NCBI RefSeq assembly: GCF_018324685.1
Contig: NZ_AP023354.1
Location: forward strand, 2,666,001-2,730,000
Origin: Actinocatenispora sera
GTDB lineage: Bacteria; Actinomycetota; Actinomycetes; Mycobacteriales; Micromonosporaceae
Length of the DNA: 64,000 bases
Direction: 5' to 3'
Under the pieces are notes generated by a model that saw only the letters and a program-made list of their open reading frames with translations, was not told the origin of the DNA and ran no database searches. Made by a program: the position numbers and the translations under genes. This document shows positions 13,194-21,844 of this stretch, piece by piece. Positions within the stretch are counted from its first letter, which is position 1, and the number at the start of each line of letters is the position of its first letter.

Positions 13194-16100
13194 TCATCGT
13201 GGTCCGGTCAGCTCGGCGTCGGCGTGCTCGTCGATGTCGTCGAGCAGCAGCCGTTCCAGCTCGGCCGCGAACCCGCGCACGGTCGGATGGCCGAACAGGG
13301 TACGGATCGGGATCGGCAGCTCGACCGCGGCGCTGAGCCGGGCCACCGCGCGGGTGGCGAGCAGCGAGTGGCCGCCGAGGTCGAAGAAGTTGTCGGTGGC
13401 GGCGAGCGAACCGCGACCGAGCGTCTCCGCCCACACCTGCGCGACCAACTCCTCGGCGTCGCCATCCGGCGCCACCGCGTCTCCGGTGTCCGGCGCGTCC
13501 GGCGCGGGCAGCGCGGCGCGGTCGAGCTTCCCGTTGGCGGTCAACGGAAGCCGGTCGAGCGGGACGATCGCGGCCGGCAGCAGGTGGGCGGGCAGCACGG
13601 TGGCCAGGTCGGCCCGCAGCGCCGTCGCGTCGGCGGTACCGACGACGTAGCCGACCAGGTAGGGCTGGTCGCTCGGGTCGCGGTGCACCAGCACCGCGGC
13701 TTGCGTGACACCCGGGCGGGCCGCCAGCGCCGCCTCGACCTCGCCCGGCTCGACCCGGTGGCCGCGCACCTTGACCTGCTCGTCGAACCGGCCGAGGAAC
13801 TCCAGCTGCCCGTCGGCGCGCCAGCGGACCCGGTCGCCGGTGCGATACCAGCGCTCGCCGTTCGGCGCCGGTACGAAGGCAGCGGCGGTCGCCGCGGGCC
13901 GGCCGAGGTAGCCGCGGGCGATGCCGGCGCCGCCGAGGTACAGCTCGCCGGCGACACCGGTCGGGACGCGCCGGCCGGCCGGGTCGAGCACGGCGACCCG
14001 GGTGTCGCCGACCGGCCGGCCGATCGGCAGCCGGTGCGACAGCTCGACGCGGGTCAGGTCGGCCGCGGTGGCGATGATCGTCGCCTCGGTCGGCCCGTAC
14101 GTGTTGAGCACCCGCACGTGCTCACCCACCCGCCGCCGCCAGGCCGCGAGCGCCTCGGTAGCGACCTGGTCGCCGCCGAGGATCAGCAGCCGCAGCCCGG
14201 CCGGCCAGTCGACCAGGTCCGTACCGACCAGCTCGTGCCAGTACGAGGTGGGCAGGTCCAGCACCGTCGCGGTGGCGCCGTCCCCACCGCGCAGGTAGTC
14301 GGGCAGCTCGGTGGCGGCCCCGTCGGGCACCAGGGTGGTGGCGCCGCACGACAGGGCCGGCCACAGCTCCTCGGCGTGCGTGTCGAAGCTGGTCGAGGCG
14401 AACTGGACGACGCGGTCGTCGCCGGTGATCTCGTAGTGCTCGGCCATCCAGGCGACCCGGGCGGCGAGCGCCCGGTGCGGCACCCCGACCGCCTTGGGCG
14501 CGCCGGTGGAGCCGGAGGTGTAGCAGACGTAGGCGAGCTCGTCCGGCCCGCTGCCGGCCGGAAGTGGCCCGGCACCCGCCTCGTCCGGCCGGACGACGGT
14601 GAGCTCGGGCCAGGTGTCGGTGGTGCCGATCACGTGCCGCACCCCGCTGTCGGCGACCATGTACGCCAGCCGGGCGGCGGGGTAGTGCGGGTCCAGTGCG
14701 AGGTAGCCGGCACCGGCCCGCCAGCAGGCGAGCATCCCGGCGATCGCGTCCGGCCCCGGCGGCAGGTGCACGCCGACCACCGCGCCGGGACGCACTCCGG
14801 CGTCGACGAGCCGGGCCGCCAGCCGGTCCGCCTGACCGAACAGCTCGGCGTAGCGCACGTCGCGACCGGCGTACCGGATGGCGATCCGTTCCGCGGCGAC
14901 GGCCGCGACCCGCGCCGGCACCAGCTCGTACGGCGCCAGGGCCGGCCCCTGTTCGGCCGCGCGGAGCCGTTCCCGCTCGTCGCCGGTCAGAAGGTCTACT
15001 GTGGACAGTGCGGCGTCCGGTGCGGTGGCCACGGCACGCAGCAGCACCTCGAACCGGGCGGCGAGCCGGTCGATGGTGGCCCGGTCGAACAGCTCGGCGG
15101 CGAAGGTGAACCGGGTGTGCAGCCCGCCGCCCGCCTCCCGCCACGCCTCCAGGGTCAGGTCGCAGGTGGCCGGATGGTCGCCCTCGTCGTACGAGGTGGC
15201 GGACAGCCCGGCGAACTCGGCCCGCGAGGTGCCCTGGTTCTGGAACGTGAACACCGCCTGGAACACCGGGGTGCGGCTGGTGTCGCGCGGCAGCTTGAGC
15301 TCCGCGGTCAGCGTCTCGAACGGCACGTGCTGGTGCTGGTAGGCGGCGAGCGTGGTGGCCCGGGTGCGGTGCAGCACCTCGATGAAGGACGGGTCGCCCG
15401 ACAATGCACCGCGCAGCACCAGGGTGTTGGTGAAGTAGCCGATCAGCGGTTCGAACTCCAGCCGGTCCCGGCCGGCGATCGGCGCGCCGACCAGCACGTC
15501 GTCCTGGCCGGCGTGCCGGCCGAGCAGCACCTGGTAGGCGGCCAGCAGCAGCATGAACATGGTGCTCTGCTCGGCCGCGGCCAGCGCGGCGAGCCGGTCG
15601 GTCAGCTGCGGGTCGAGGTCGCGCACCACCCGGCCGCCGGCCGAGCCGCGCACGGCCGGCCGGGGCCGGTCGGTCGGCAGCTCCAGGGTCGGCGGATCGG
15701 CCAGCGAATCGCGCCAGTGCGCCAGCGACGCCTCGGCGTCGGGCCCGGTCAGTACCGCCTGCTGCCAGGCGACGTGGTCGCCGTAGTGATGCGGCAACGC
15801 CGGCAGCGCGCGGCCGGAGTAGGCGGCGGCCAGCTCGTCCAGCAGTACCGTCATCGACCAGCCGTCGGCGACGATGTGGTGCAGCACCATGCACAGCACG
15901 TGCTCGTCGGCGGCGACCGCGATCAGCGTGGGCCGCAGCAACGGCCCGGCGGTCAGGTCGAACGGGCGCCGCAGCCGGTCGGCCACCGCAGCCGCGGCGG
16001 CGCCGCCGGGGTCGGCCTGGTCGCGGCAGTCCAGGTGCTCCCAGCCGACCGCCGCCGGCGCCGCCACCACCTGCCGGCCCTGCCCGTCGTGGTCGACGAA

Positions 16101-19100
16101 CCGGGTGCGCAGCGAGGCGTGCCGGGCCACCACGGTGTCCAGCGCGCGACGCAGCGCGTCGCGGTCGAGCGGGCCGTGCAGCCGCCGCACGATCGGCACG
16201 TTGTACGCCGGGTCGGCCGGGTCGAGCTGGTGCAGGAACCACAGCCGCTGCTGACCGGCCGACAGCGGCAGCTCACCGAGCTCGTCGGTGTGCGGCACCG
16301 CGATCGTGCCGGCGCCGGCGCGGGCGGCGGCCACCGCGCGGGCCAGTCCGGCAACGGTCGGCTCGGCGAACATCGCGCCGAGCGTCACCTCGACGCTGAG
16401 CACGGCGCGGATACGGGCCAGGATCGCGGCGGCCCGCAGCGAGTGGCCGCCCAGCGCGAAGAAGTCGTCGTCGGGGCCGATCGCGGCCACCCCGAGTACC
16501 TGGGACCAGATGCCGGCGACCGCCTCCTCGTCGGTGCTGCGGTAGCGCGCGTCGCCGGTACCGGCCGGGCCGGTCGGGGTGGGCAGCGCGGCCCGGTCGA
16601 GCTTGCCGCTGGGCGAGACCGGCAACCGGTCGACGGTGCTGAGCACGGCCGGCACCGCGGCCTCGGGCAGCGTCGCGCGCAGCGTGGCCCGGTCCGGCGG
16701 GGTACCGACCACCCAGCCGACCAGGATCTGCTCGCCGGTCGCGTCCCGGCGCAGATCGGCGGCCGCGGCCCGCACCCCGGGCGCGGCCCGCAACGCCGCC
16801 TCCACCTCGCCGAGCTCGATCCGCTGGCCGCGGATCTTGACCTGGCCGTCGCGGCGGCCGCGGAACTCCAGCACGCCGCCGTCCGGACGCCACCGACCCA
16901 GATCGCCGGTGCGGTAGAGCCGGGAGCCGGGCGGCCCGTACGGGTCGGGCACGAAGCTGGCCGCGGTCGCGGCCGGGCGGTGCAGGTAGCCGATCGCCGG
17001 CGCGACGCCACCGAGGCAGATCTCGCCCACCGTGCCCGGAGGTACCGGCCGGAGCTGCTCGTCGAGCACGTACACCGCGACGTTGTCGATCGGCGTGCCG
17101 AGCGGGACCGCGGCCAGGTCGGCGAGCGCGTCGGGTGCGCAGTGCCAGGCGGTGACGTCCACCGCGGCCTCGGTCGGGCCGTACAGGTTGTGCAGCGCGG
17201 CGGGCAGCATCGCCACGCAGCGCCGGGCCAGCGCCACCGGCAGCTCCTCGCCGCTGGTGACGATGCGCCGCAGGGTGTGGCCCGGCCGGACCGTCGGCAC
17301 CCTCTCGCCGGCGCCGACCGGTAATCCGCCGGGGGCGGCACGGGCCGGCAATCCGCCTGGGGCGGTGAGGGCCGGCGGTGCTTCCGGGCCGGCGTCCGCC
17401 GAGAGTGCGTCGAGGAACGGGCCGAGCATCGACGGGACGAAGTGCGCGGTGGTCACCCCGGCGCGGTCGACCAGTTCGGACAGGTAGGCCGGATCGCGGT
17501 GCCCACCGGGCCGGGCGAACACCACCCGCGCCCCGGTCAGCAGCGGCCAGAACAGCTCCCACACCGACACGTCGAAGCTGATCGGCGTCTTCTGCAGGAC
17601 GGCGTCGTCCGCGCCGATGGCGAACCGGCGCTGCATCCAGCAAAGCCGGTTGACGATGGCGCGATGGCTGGTCAGCACCCCCTTGGGCCGGCCGGTCGAG
17701 CCGGAGGTGTAGATCAGGTACGCGGCGTCGCCCGGGTCCCGGCCCGATCCGGCATTTGTCGCGCCCACATCGGCGTGCGATCCGACGCCGGTGTCTCCCG
17801 CATCGGCCTGCGATCCGGCGCCGGCGCCGGGATGCGCGGGGTCGCCCCCGGCGATCGGATCGTCCAGGCAGCGGATCCTGGCGTCGGTGGCCGGCAGCCC
17901 GTCGAGCCGGGCACGGTCGGCCAGCAGCACCGGCGCGGCGGCGTCGTCGAGCATCAACCGGACCCGGTCGGCCGGATAGCCCGGGTCCACGGGCAGGTAG
18001 TGGCCACCGGCGCGCAGCACCGCGAGCAGCGCGACCAGCAGGTTCGGTCCGCGGTCGGCGCAGACCGCGACCGGGACGCCCGGCCCGACGCCGGCCTCGG
18101 TGAGCTCGGCGGCGAGCGCGCCGGCCCGCTGCCACAGCAGCTCGTAGCTCAGCTCACCGCTCTCGGCGACCACGGCGGTCGCCTCGGGACTGCGCCGTAC
18201 CTGCGCGCCGATCAGCTCGTCGAGAGTGGCCTCGGGGTAGGGCACCGGCACCGGGGCGGCGGTGGCCGCGGCGAGCTCCTCGTCGGTGAGCAACGGCAGC
18301 GCGCCGATGCGCTGCTGCGGCGCGGCCAGTCCGGCGGCGAGCAGCCGCTGGTACCGGTCGGCGAACGCGGCGATGGTGGCGGCGTCGAACAGGTCGGTGC
18401 GGTACTCGATCCGGCCGGTCGAGGTGGCGAGCTCCAGCAGCAGGTCGTCGCGGGCGGTGCCGTAGCTGGCGTCCAGGCCGGAGTGCGGCAGGTGGTTGAA
18501 CGACAGCTGGTACAGCGGGCGCACCGCCGGGTCGCGGTCCAGCCCGAGCCGGTCGACCAGCAGCTGTACCGGCACGTCGGCGTGCTCGTGCGCGCCGAGC
18601 ACGGCCTCACGCACCCGGCCGACCAGTTCGGCGAAGCTGGGGTCGCCGCCGGTGTCGACGCGGATCACCACGGGGTTGACGAACATTCCGATCAGCGGGG
18701 CGAGTTCGGGCCGGTCCCGGCCGTCGACGGGCAGCCCGACGACGATGTCGGTGCGGCCGGAAAGCCGGGCCAGAAGCGCGATGTAGCCGGCCAGCAGCAC
18801 CATCGCCTCGGTCGCCGACAGCGCCCGGGCGGTGTCGGCGAGCCGCCCGGTGACGCCGGCGGTCAACGCGAACCGGTGCTCGGCGCCGACGAACGAGGCG
18901 TGTTGCGGTCGGGGCCGGTCGGTGGGCAGCTCGTGCACGGCGGGAAGGCCGGCGAGCCGGTCGAGCCAGTAGCCGACCGGGCCCGAGTCGCCGGTGACCT
19001 GCTCACGCTGCCACGCCGCCCAGTCCGCGTACTGGATGGCCAGCTCCGGCAGCACCGGCGGGCGGCCGGCCGTGGCCGCGACGAGCAGCTCGGTGAGGTC

Positions 19101-19550
19101 GGTGCGCAGGATGGCGAGCGAGCCGGCGTCGAACACGGCGTGGTGCACGACCAGCAGCAGCAGCCGGCCGCGCTCGCCGCGGTCGAGCACGGTGGCGTGC
19201 CACAGCGGTGCGGTGTCGATCGGCATCGGGCGGGCGACCAGGCTGCGGACCGCGTCGGTGAAGGCGTCCTCGTCCGGGCCGATGGACAGCGTCGGGCAGT
19301 CGACCGGCACGCTCGGCGCGATCTCCTGTACCAGGCCGTCGGTGGTCAGCCGGAGCGCGGTGCGCAGCGGCTCGTGCCGGTCGGCCAGCCCGCGCAGCGC
19401 CGTGACGATGGCGGCGGTACCCGCGTCGGCGGGCAGCGGCAGCGGCGCGATCACGTGGTACACCGGGGATTCCGGGTCGAGCTGGTTGGCCAGCCAGACC
19501 CGCTCCTGCGCGTACGACGCCGCCGTGACGAACGGGTCAGCCACGGTCAC
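13194..19550 (-). CDS. Two-module NRPS, C-A(Ser)-T-C-A-T
   Basis: The 2118-residue protein starts at GTG 19550, overlapping the MbtH-like gene by 14 bases, so translation is probably coupled. C1 begins almost at the N-terminus with HHAVFDA at 136-142, where the usual final Gly is Ala. A1 ([11 protein letters not shown] near 612) reads D-V-W-H-V-S-L-V-D-K, a serine code, and has two Gly/Ala/Pro-rich inserts. T1 has GGHSL near 1036. C2 has HHIVADG near 1225. A2 ([11 protein letters not shown] near 1676) reads D-T-E-D-I-G-T-I-I-K; acidic residues at positions 239 and 278 suggest a basic or polar substrate such as Lys or Orn, which is inference. T2 has GGHSL near 2061. There is no epimerase, methyltransferase or TE domain, so the chain should pass to the C-A-T-TE-MFS protein encoded next. 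The acidic C-terminus ([10 protein letters not shown]) may dock to it. Confidence 0.92.
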   Translation of the reverse strand: MTVADPFVTAASYAQERVWLANQLDPESPVYHVIAPLPLPADAGTAAIVTALRGLADRHEPLRTALRLTTDGLVQEIAPSVPVDCPTLSIGPDEDAFTDAVRSLVARPMPIDTAPLWHATVLDRGERGRLLLLVVHHAVFDAGSLAILRTDLTELLVAATAGRPPVLPELAIQYADWAAWQREQVTGDSGPVGYWLDRLAGLPAVHELPTDRPRPQHASFVGAEHRFALTAGVTGRLADTARALSATEAMVLLAGYIALLARLSGRTDIVVGLPVDGRDRPELAPLIGMFVNPVVIRVDTGGDPSFAELVGRVREAVLGAHEHADVPVQLLVDRLGLDRDPAVRPLYQLSFNHLPHSGLDASYGTARDDLLLELATSTGRIEYRTDLFDAATIAAFADRYQRLLAAGLAAPQQRIGALPLLTDEELAAATAAPVPVPYPEATLDELIGAQVRRSPEATAVVAESGELSYELLWQRAGALAAELTEAGVGPGVPVAVCADRGPNLLVALLAVLRAGGHYLPVDPGYPADRVRLMLDDAAAPVLLADRARLDGLPATDARIRCLDDPIAGGDPAHPGAGAGSQADAGDTGVGSHADVGATNAGSGRDPGDAAYLIYTSGSTGRPKGVLTSHRAIVNRLCWMQRRFAIGADDAVLQKTPISFDVSVWELFWPLLTGARVVFARPGGHRDPAYLSELVDRAGVTTAHFVPSMLGPFLDALSADAGPEAPPALTAPGGLPARAAPGGLPVGAGERVPTVRPGHTLRRIVTSGEELPVALARRCVAMLPAALHNLYGPTEAAVDVTAWHCAPDALADLAAVPLGTPIDNVAVYVLDEQLRPVPPGTVGEICLGGVAPAIGYLHRPAATAASFVPDPYGPPGSRLYRTGDLGRWRPDGGVLEFRGRRDGQVKIRGQRIELGEVEAALRAAPGVRAAAADLRRDATGEQILVGWVVGTPPDRATLRATLPEAAVPAVLSTVDRLPVSPSGKLDRAALPTPTGPAGTGDARYRSTDEEAVAGIWSQVLGVAAIGPDDDFFALGGHSLRAAAILARIRAVLSVEVTLGAMFAEPTVAGLARAVAAARAGAGTIAVPHTDELGELPLSAGQQRLWFLHQLDPADPAYNVPIVRRLHGPLDRDALRRALDTVVARHASLRTRFVDHDGQGRQVVAAPAAVGWEHLDCRDQADPGGAAAAAVADRLRRPFDLTAGPLLRPTLIAVAADEHVLCMVLHHIVADGWSMTVLLDELAAAYSGRALPALPHHYGDHVAWQQAVLTGPDAEASLAHWRDSLADPPTLELPTDRPRPAVRGSAGGRVVRDLDPQLTDRLAALAAAEQSTMFMLLLAAYQVLLGRHAGQDDVLVGAPIAGRDRLEFEPLIGYFTNTLVLRGALSGDPSFIEVLHRTRATTLAAYQHQHVPFETLTAELKLPRDTSRTPVFQAVFTFQNQGTSRAEFAGLSATSYDEGDHPATCDLTLEAWREAGGGLHTRFTFAAELFDRATIDRLAARFEVLLRAVATAPDAALSTVDLLTGDERERLRAAEQGPALAPYELVPARVAAVAAERIAIRYAGRDVRYAELFGQADRLAARLVDAGVRPGAVVGVHLPPGPDAIAGMLACWRAGAGYLALDPHYPAARLAYMVADSGVRHVIGTTDTWPELTVVRPDEAGAGPLPAGSGPDELAYVCYTSGSTGAPKAVGVPHRALAARVAWMAEHYEITGDDRVVQFASTSFDTHAEELWPALSCGATTLVPDGAATELPDYLRGGDGATATVLDLPTSYWHELVGTDLVDWPAGLRLLILGGDQVATEALAAWRRRVGEHVRVLNTYGPTEATIIATAADLTRVELSHRLPIGRPVGDTRVAVLDPAGRRVPTGVAGELYLGGAGIARGYLGRPAATAAAFVPAPNGERWYRTGDRVRWRADGQLEFLGRFDEQVKVRGHRVEPGEVEAALAARPGVTQAAVLVHRDPSDQPYLVGYVVGTADATALRADLATVLPAHLLPAAIVPLDRLPLTANGKLDRAALPAPDAPDTGDAVAPDGDAEELVAQVWAETLGRGSLAATDNFFDLGGHSLLATRAVARLSAAVELPIPIRTLFGHPTVRGFAAELERLLLDDIDEHADAELTGPR

Positions 19551-19743
19551 CGGCCTGCTCGGTCGCCGCCCGCAGGCTGGCCGGCCGCAGGTCGGTCCAG
19601 ACCTTCTCGATGTGGTCCAGGCAGTCGTCCAGCGATCCGGTGACACCCGACCGGTGCCATCCGGACGGCGGCTCGCGGTCGGTCGGCCAGGTTGAGTACT
19701 GACCTTGGTCGTTGTGCACCACGCTGTGCAACTTGTTGGTCAT
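19537..19743 (-). CDS. MbtH-like protein, NRPS adenylation-domain partner
   Basis: The 68-residue protein matches the MbtH signature: HNDQGQYSTWP, then PPSGW, then LDDCLDHIEKVWTDLRP. MbtH-like proteins bind NRPS adenylation domains and help their folding or activity. ATG 19743 follows GGAGGAG. The gene overlaps the start of the two-module NRPS, so it is first in the minus-strand NRPS operon and probably serves its A domains and perhaps those of the plus-strand operon. Confidence 0.96.
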   Translation of the reverse strand: MTNKLHSVVHNDQGQYSTWPTDREPPSGWHRSGVTGSLDDCLDHIEKVWTDLRPASLRAATEQAGDRG

Positions 19744-20073
19744 GCCAACTCCTCCAGTCGTGTCGTCGGAGTACGTCAGTCCAACCGCACCGCTACCGGG
19801 CATGCAGACGATAGCCGACCGGCGCAAGGCCAAAACGGCCTAAATCCGTTATGTTCCAGGGGTTTGCGCCTGATCTGCTGACAGGGGTTGCCACTGTCTC
19901 AGACCGTACTTACGATCGCCGCAGGTCACCGCGAGACCCACGATGACCGATACCGAGGTCATCGCGACCTCTTCCTAGCGACTCGGTCCGACCGACGGGT
20001 GCCGCATCATTCCGGCGATACGGATGCCGGTCTGCGCTGCGCCATCACCTTTCGACGGGGAGTGAACTGGCGC
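19744..20073. promoter_or_regulatory. 330-bp divergent intergenic region controlling both biosynthetic operons
   Basis: This gap separates the minus-strand MbtH/NRPS operon from the plus-strand panD-PKS-NRPS operon and must hold both promoters. On the plus strand, TTGCCA (19888-19893), a 17-base spacer and TACGAT (19911-19916) form a reasonable housekeeping-sigma promoter, giving a panD leader of about 150 bases. An AT-richer patch at 19830-19860 includes GGCC-AAAAC-GGCC and AACGG-N7-CCGTT dyads, which are candidate regulator sites. No convincing minus-strand -35/-10 pair was picked. No cluster-specific regulator gene lies next to it. Confidence 0.55.
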
Positions 20074-20433
20074 ATGTTCCGGACGATGCTGCGAGCCAAG
20101 ATCCATCGAGCCACCGTCACCCGGGCCGACCTGCACTACGTCGGATCGATCACCGTGGACGCCGAGCTGATGGAGGCGGCCGACCTGGCGCCGAACGAGC
20201 TGGTGCACGTCGTGGACATCAACAACGGTGCGCGGCTGGAAACCTACGTGATCGAGGGCGCCGCCGGCTCCGGCGAGATCGGCATGAACGGCGCCGCGGC
20301 CCGGCTCATCCAGCCCGGCGACCTGATCATCATCATCGCCTACGGCATCGTCGCCGACGGCGAGAAGGTCGAGCCGCGCATCGTGCATGTGAACGCCGCC
20401 AACCGGATCGTCGACCCGGTGCCGAGCGCCTGA
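20074..20433 (+). CDS. panD: Aspartate 1-decarboxylase (pyruvoyl-dependent)
   Basis: The 119-residue protein is a full-length PanD proenzyme. It starts [16 protein letters not shown], and HYVGSITVD places the self-cleavage site at Gly24-Ser25, which yields the pyruvoyl cofactor. Lys9 and Tyr/Asn active-site positions are present ([13 protein letters not shown] near the end). It makes beta-alanine from L-aspartate, normally for pantothenate. No panB or panC is nearby; it is the first gene of a PKS/NRPS operon, so a dedicated beta-alanine supply to the assembly line is likely. ATG 20074 follows GGGGAG; the frame is open further upstream but the homology begins here. Confidence 0.95.
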   Translation: MFRTMLRAKIHRATVTRADLHYVGSITVDAELMEAADLAPNELVHVVDINNGARLETYVIEGAAGSGEIGMNGAAARLIQPGDLIIIIAYGIVADGEKVEPRIVHVNAANRIVDPVPSA

Positions 20434-20494
20434 GGCTCGTCGTTTCCGCTCCGCCGTACGATCCACCGGCCTGCATGCACGGGAGACGCCAACG

Positions 20495-21844
20495 ATGTCG
20501 CACCCGCCGACCGCGAACCTGATCCTCGACTACTACGACCGGCTGCCCGAGGTGGTGGCCGCCCGGGTGCACGACCCGTCGCCGGTCACCGACCCGGTTG
20601 CGTTCTCGCCCGGATTCCGGTTCCCGGAACTCGACGACGGGCTGCGCGAGTTCTTCTCGGTGGCGACCGCGTGTTGGTGGCAGCTGGGCGAGCACGACTC
20701 GCACCGGTTGCAGCTGCTGGATCTGACCCGCGCCCCCGGCACCCGCACGACCAAGACGCTGGCCTCGTTGCTGATCGTGGCGCGGGCCGTGGAGTTCATC
20801 CGGCAGACCGGCGAGCCGGTGCTGATCTTCACGCCGACCTCAGCGAACAAGGGCACCGCGCTGCGCGACGCGGTGCAGCGGGCGATCCGCTGCGGCCTGG
20901 TCACTCCGGATCAGCTGCGGGTCGCGATCGTGGCACCGGCCAGCTGCCTGCCCAAGCTGCGCGGCGGCCTGTCCACCGGCGACGTCGCGCTGGATCCGCG
21001 CCGTCACCCGATCTTCCTGTACGACGGGGAGAGTCCGGAGGGCGTCAAGGCGCTGGCGCGCGAGTTCGCCGACCGGTACGCGGGCAAGATCGGCGCACAT
21101 CTGTGGTTTTCCCTGGAACTTCGTAACTATCTGGTCGCGGACGCGGCGCGGGCGTTCTTCGAGCACGACGTGGCGCCCACCGTCGGTGCCGCGCCACGCT
21201 GGCACGCCCACGCGGTGTCCAGCGCGTTCGGGCTGCTCGGCTACAACCTGGGCCGCGACGTGCTGGAGGAGCGCGGCATGGCCGAAGCGGCGCAACGGCC
21301 CGGGTTCCTGCTGGTACAGCATCTCGACACTCCGGACATGGTGCTCAGCCTGCGCCGCGGCGGGTTCGACCGCAGCCTGCTGCCCACCTACCGCTACGGC
21401 GGCGGGCTGTACCGGCAGGAGGCCGATCCGCACTTCCCGGCCGCCACGTTCGATCCGGACGAGGTGCTGGACCCGACGTTCTACTCGCACGCGCCGGCCA
21501 CCTCGCCGGCGATGAACGAGCTGATCGCCCGGTACGGCGGCGACGGCGTCGTCGTCTCGCTGTACGAGTGCCTGCAGCGTTACCCGCAGATCCGCGAGCT
21601 GCTGGCCGCGACCGACCGGCCGGTGCCCGCCGACCCCCGCCGGTTGCGGGAGTTCTCCCTCGTGATGGCGCTGACCGGCGTGCTGAACGCGGTGCAGCGC
21701 AGGCTCGTGCCGGACGGGACCGACCTCGTCGTACACGCCTCCGGCAGCTACACCGTCGACGACTATCCACCACTCGCCGCGGCCGACACGGTGCCGGTGC
21801 GCAGCGTGGCCGACATCGCCAAGGTCCTGCTGGGCACCTCGTGA
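20495..21844 (+). CDS. Unrecognised enzyme, possibly DUF6002 family
   Basis: The 449-residue protein starts at ATG 20495. I believe it resembles proteins labelled DUF6002, but this is from memory. TRTTKTLASLL near 79-89 followed by IFTPTSANKGTALRDAV near 109-125 looks like the Lys-containing and Asn/Gly-loop segments of fold-type II pyridoxal-phosphate enzymes (threonine synthase or cysteine synthase type). VVHASGSYT near the C-terminus could be a cofactor-binding Ser/Gly loop. These are pattern resemblances, not an assignment. Its stop overlaps the start of the A-T protein (GTGA), so it is an integral operon member. It might make or modify an unusual amino acid loaded by that protein. Confidence 0.55.
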   Translation: MSHPPTANLILDYYDRLPEVVAARVHDPSPVTDPVAFSPGFRFPELDDGLREFFSVATACWWQLGEHDSHRLQLLDLTRAPGTRTTKTLASLLIVARAVEFIRQTGEPVLIFTPTSANKGTALRDAVQRAIRCGLVTPDQLRVAIVAPASCLPKLRGGLSTGDVALDPRRHPIFLYDGESPEGVKALAREFADRYAGKIGAHLWFSLELRNYLVADAARAFFEHDVAPTVGAAPRWHAHAVSSAFGLLGYNLGRDVLEERGMAEAAQRPGFLLVQHLDTPDMVLSLRRGGFDRSLLPTYRYGGGLYRQEADPHFPAATFDPDEVLDPTFYSHAPATSPAMNELIARYGGDGVVVSLYECLQRYPQIRELLAATDRPVPADPRRLREFSLVMALTGVLNAVQRRLVPDGTDLVVHASGSYTVDDYPPLAAADTVPVRSVADIAKVLLGTS

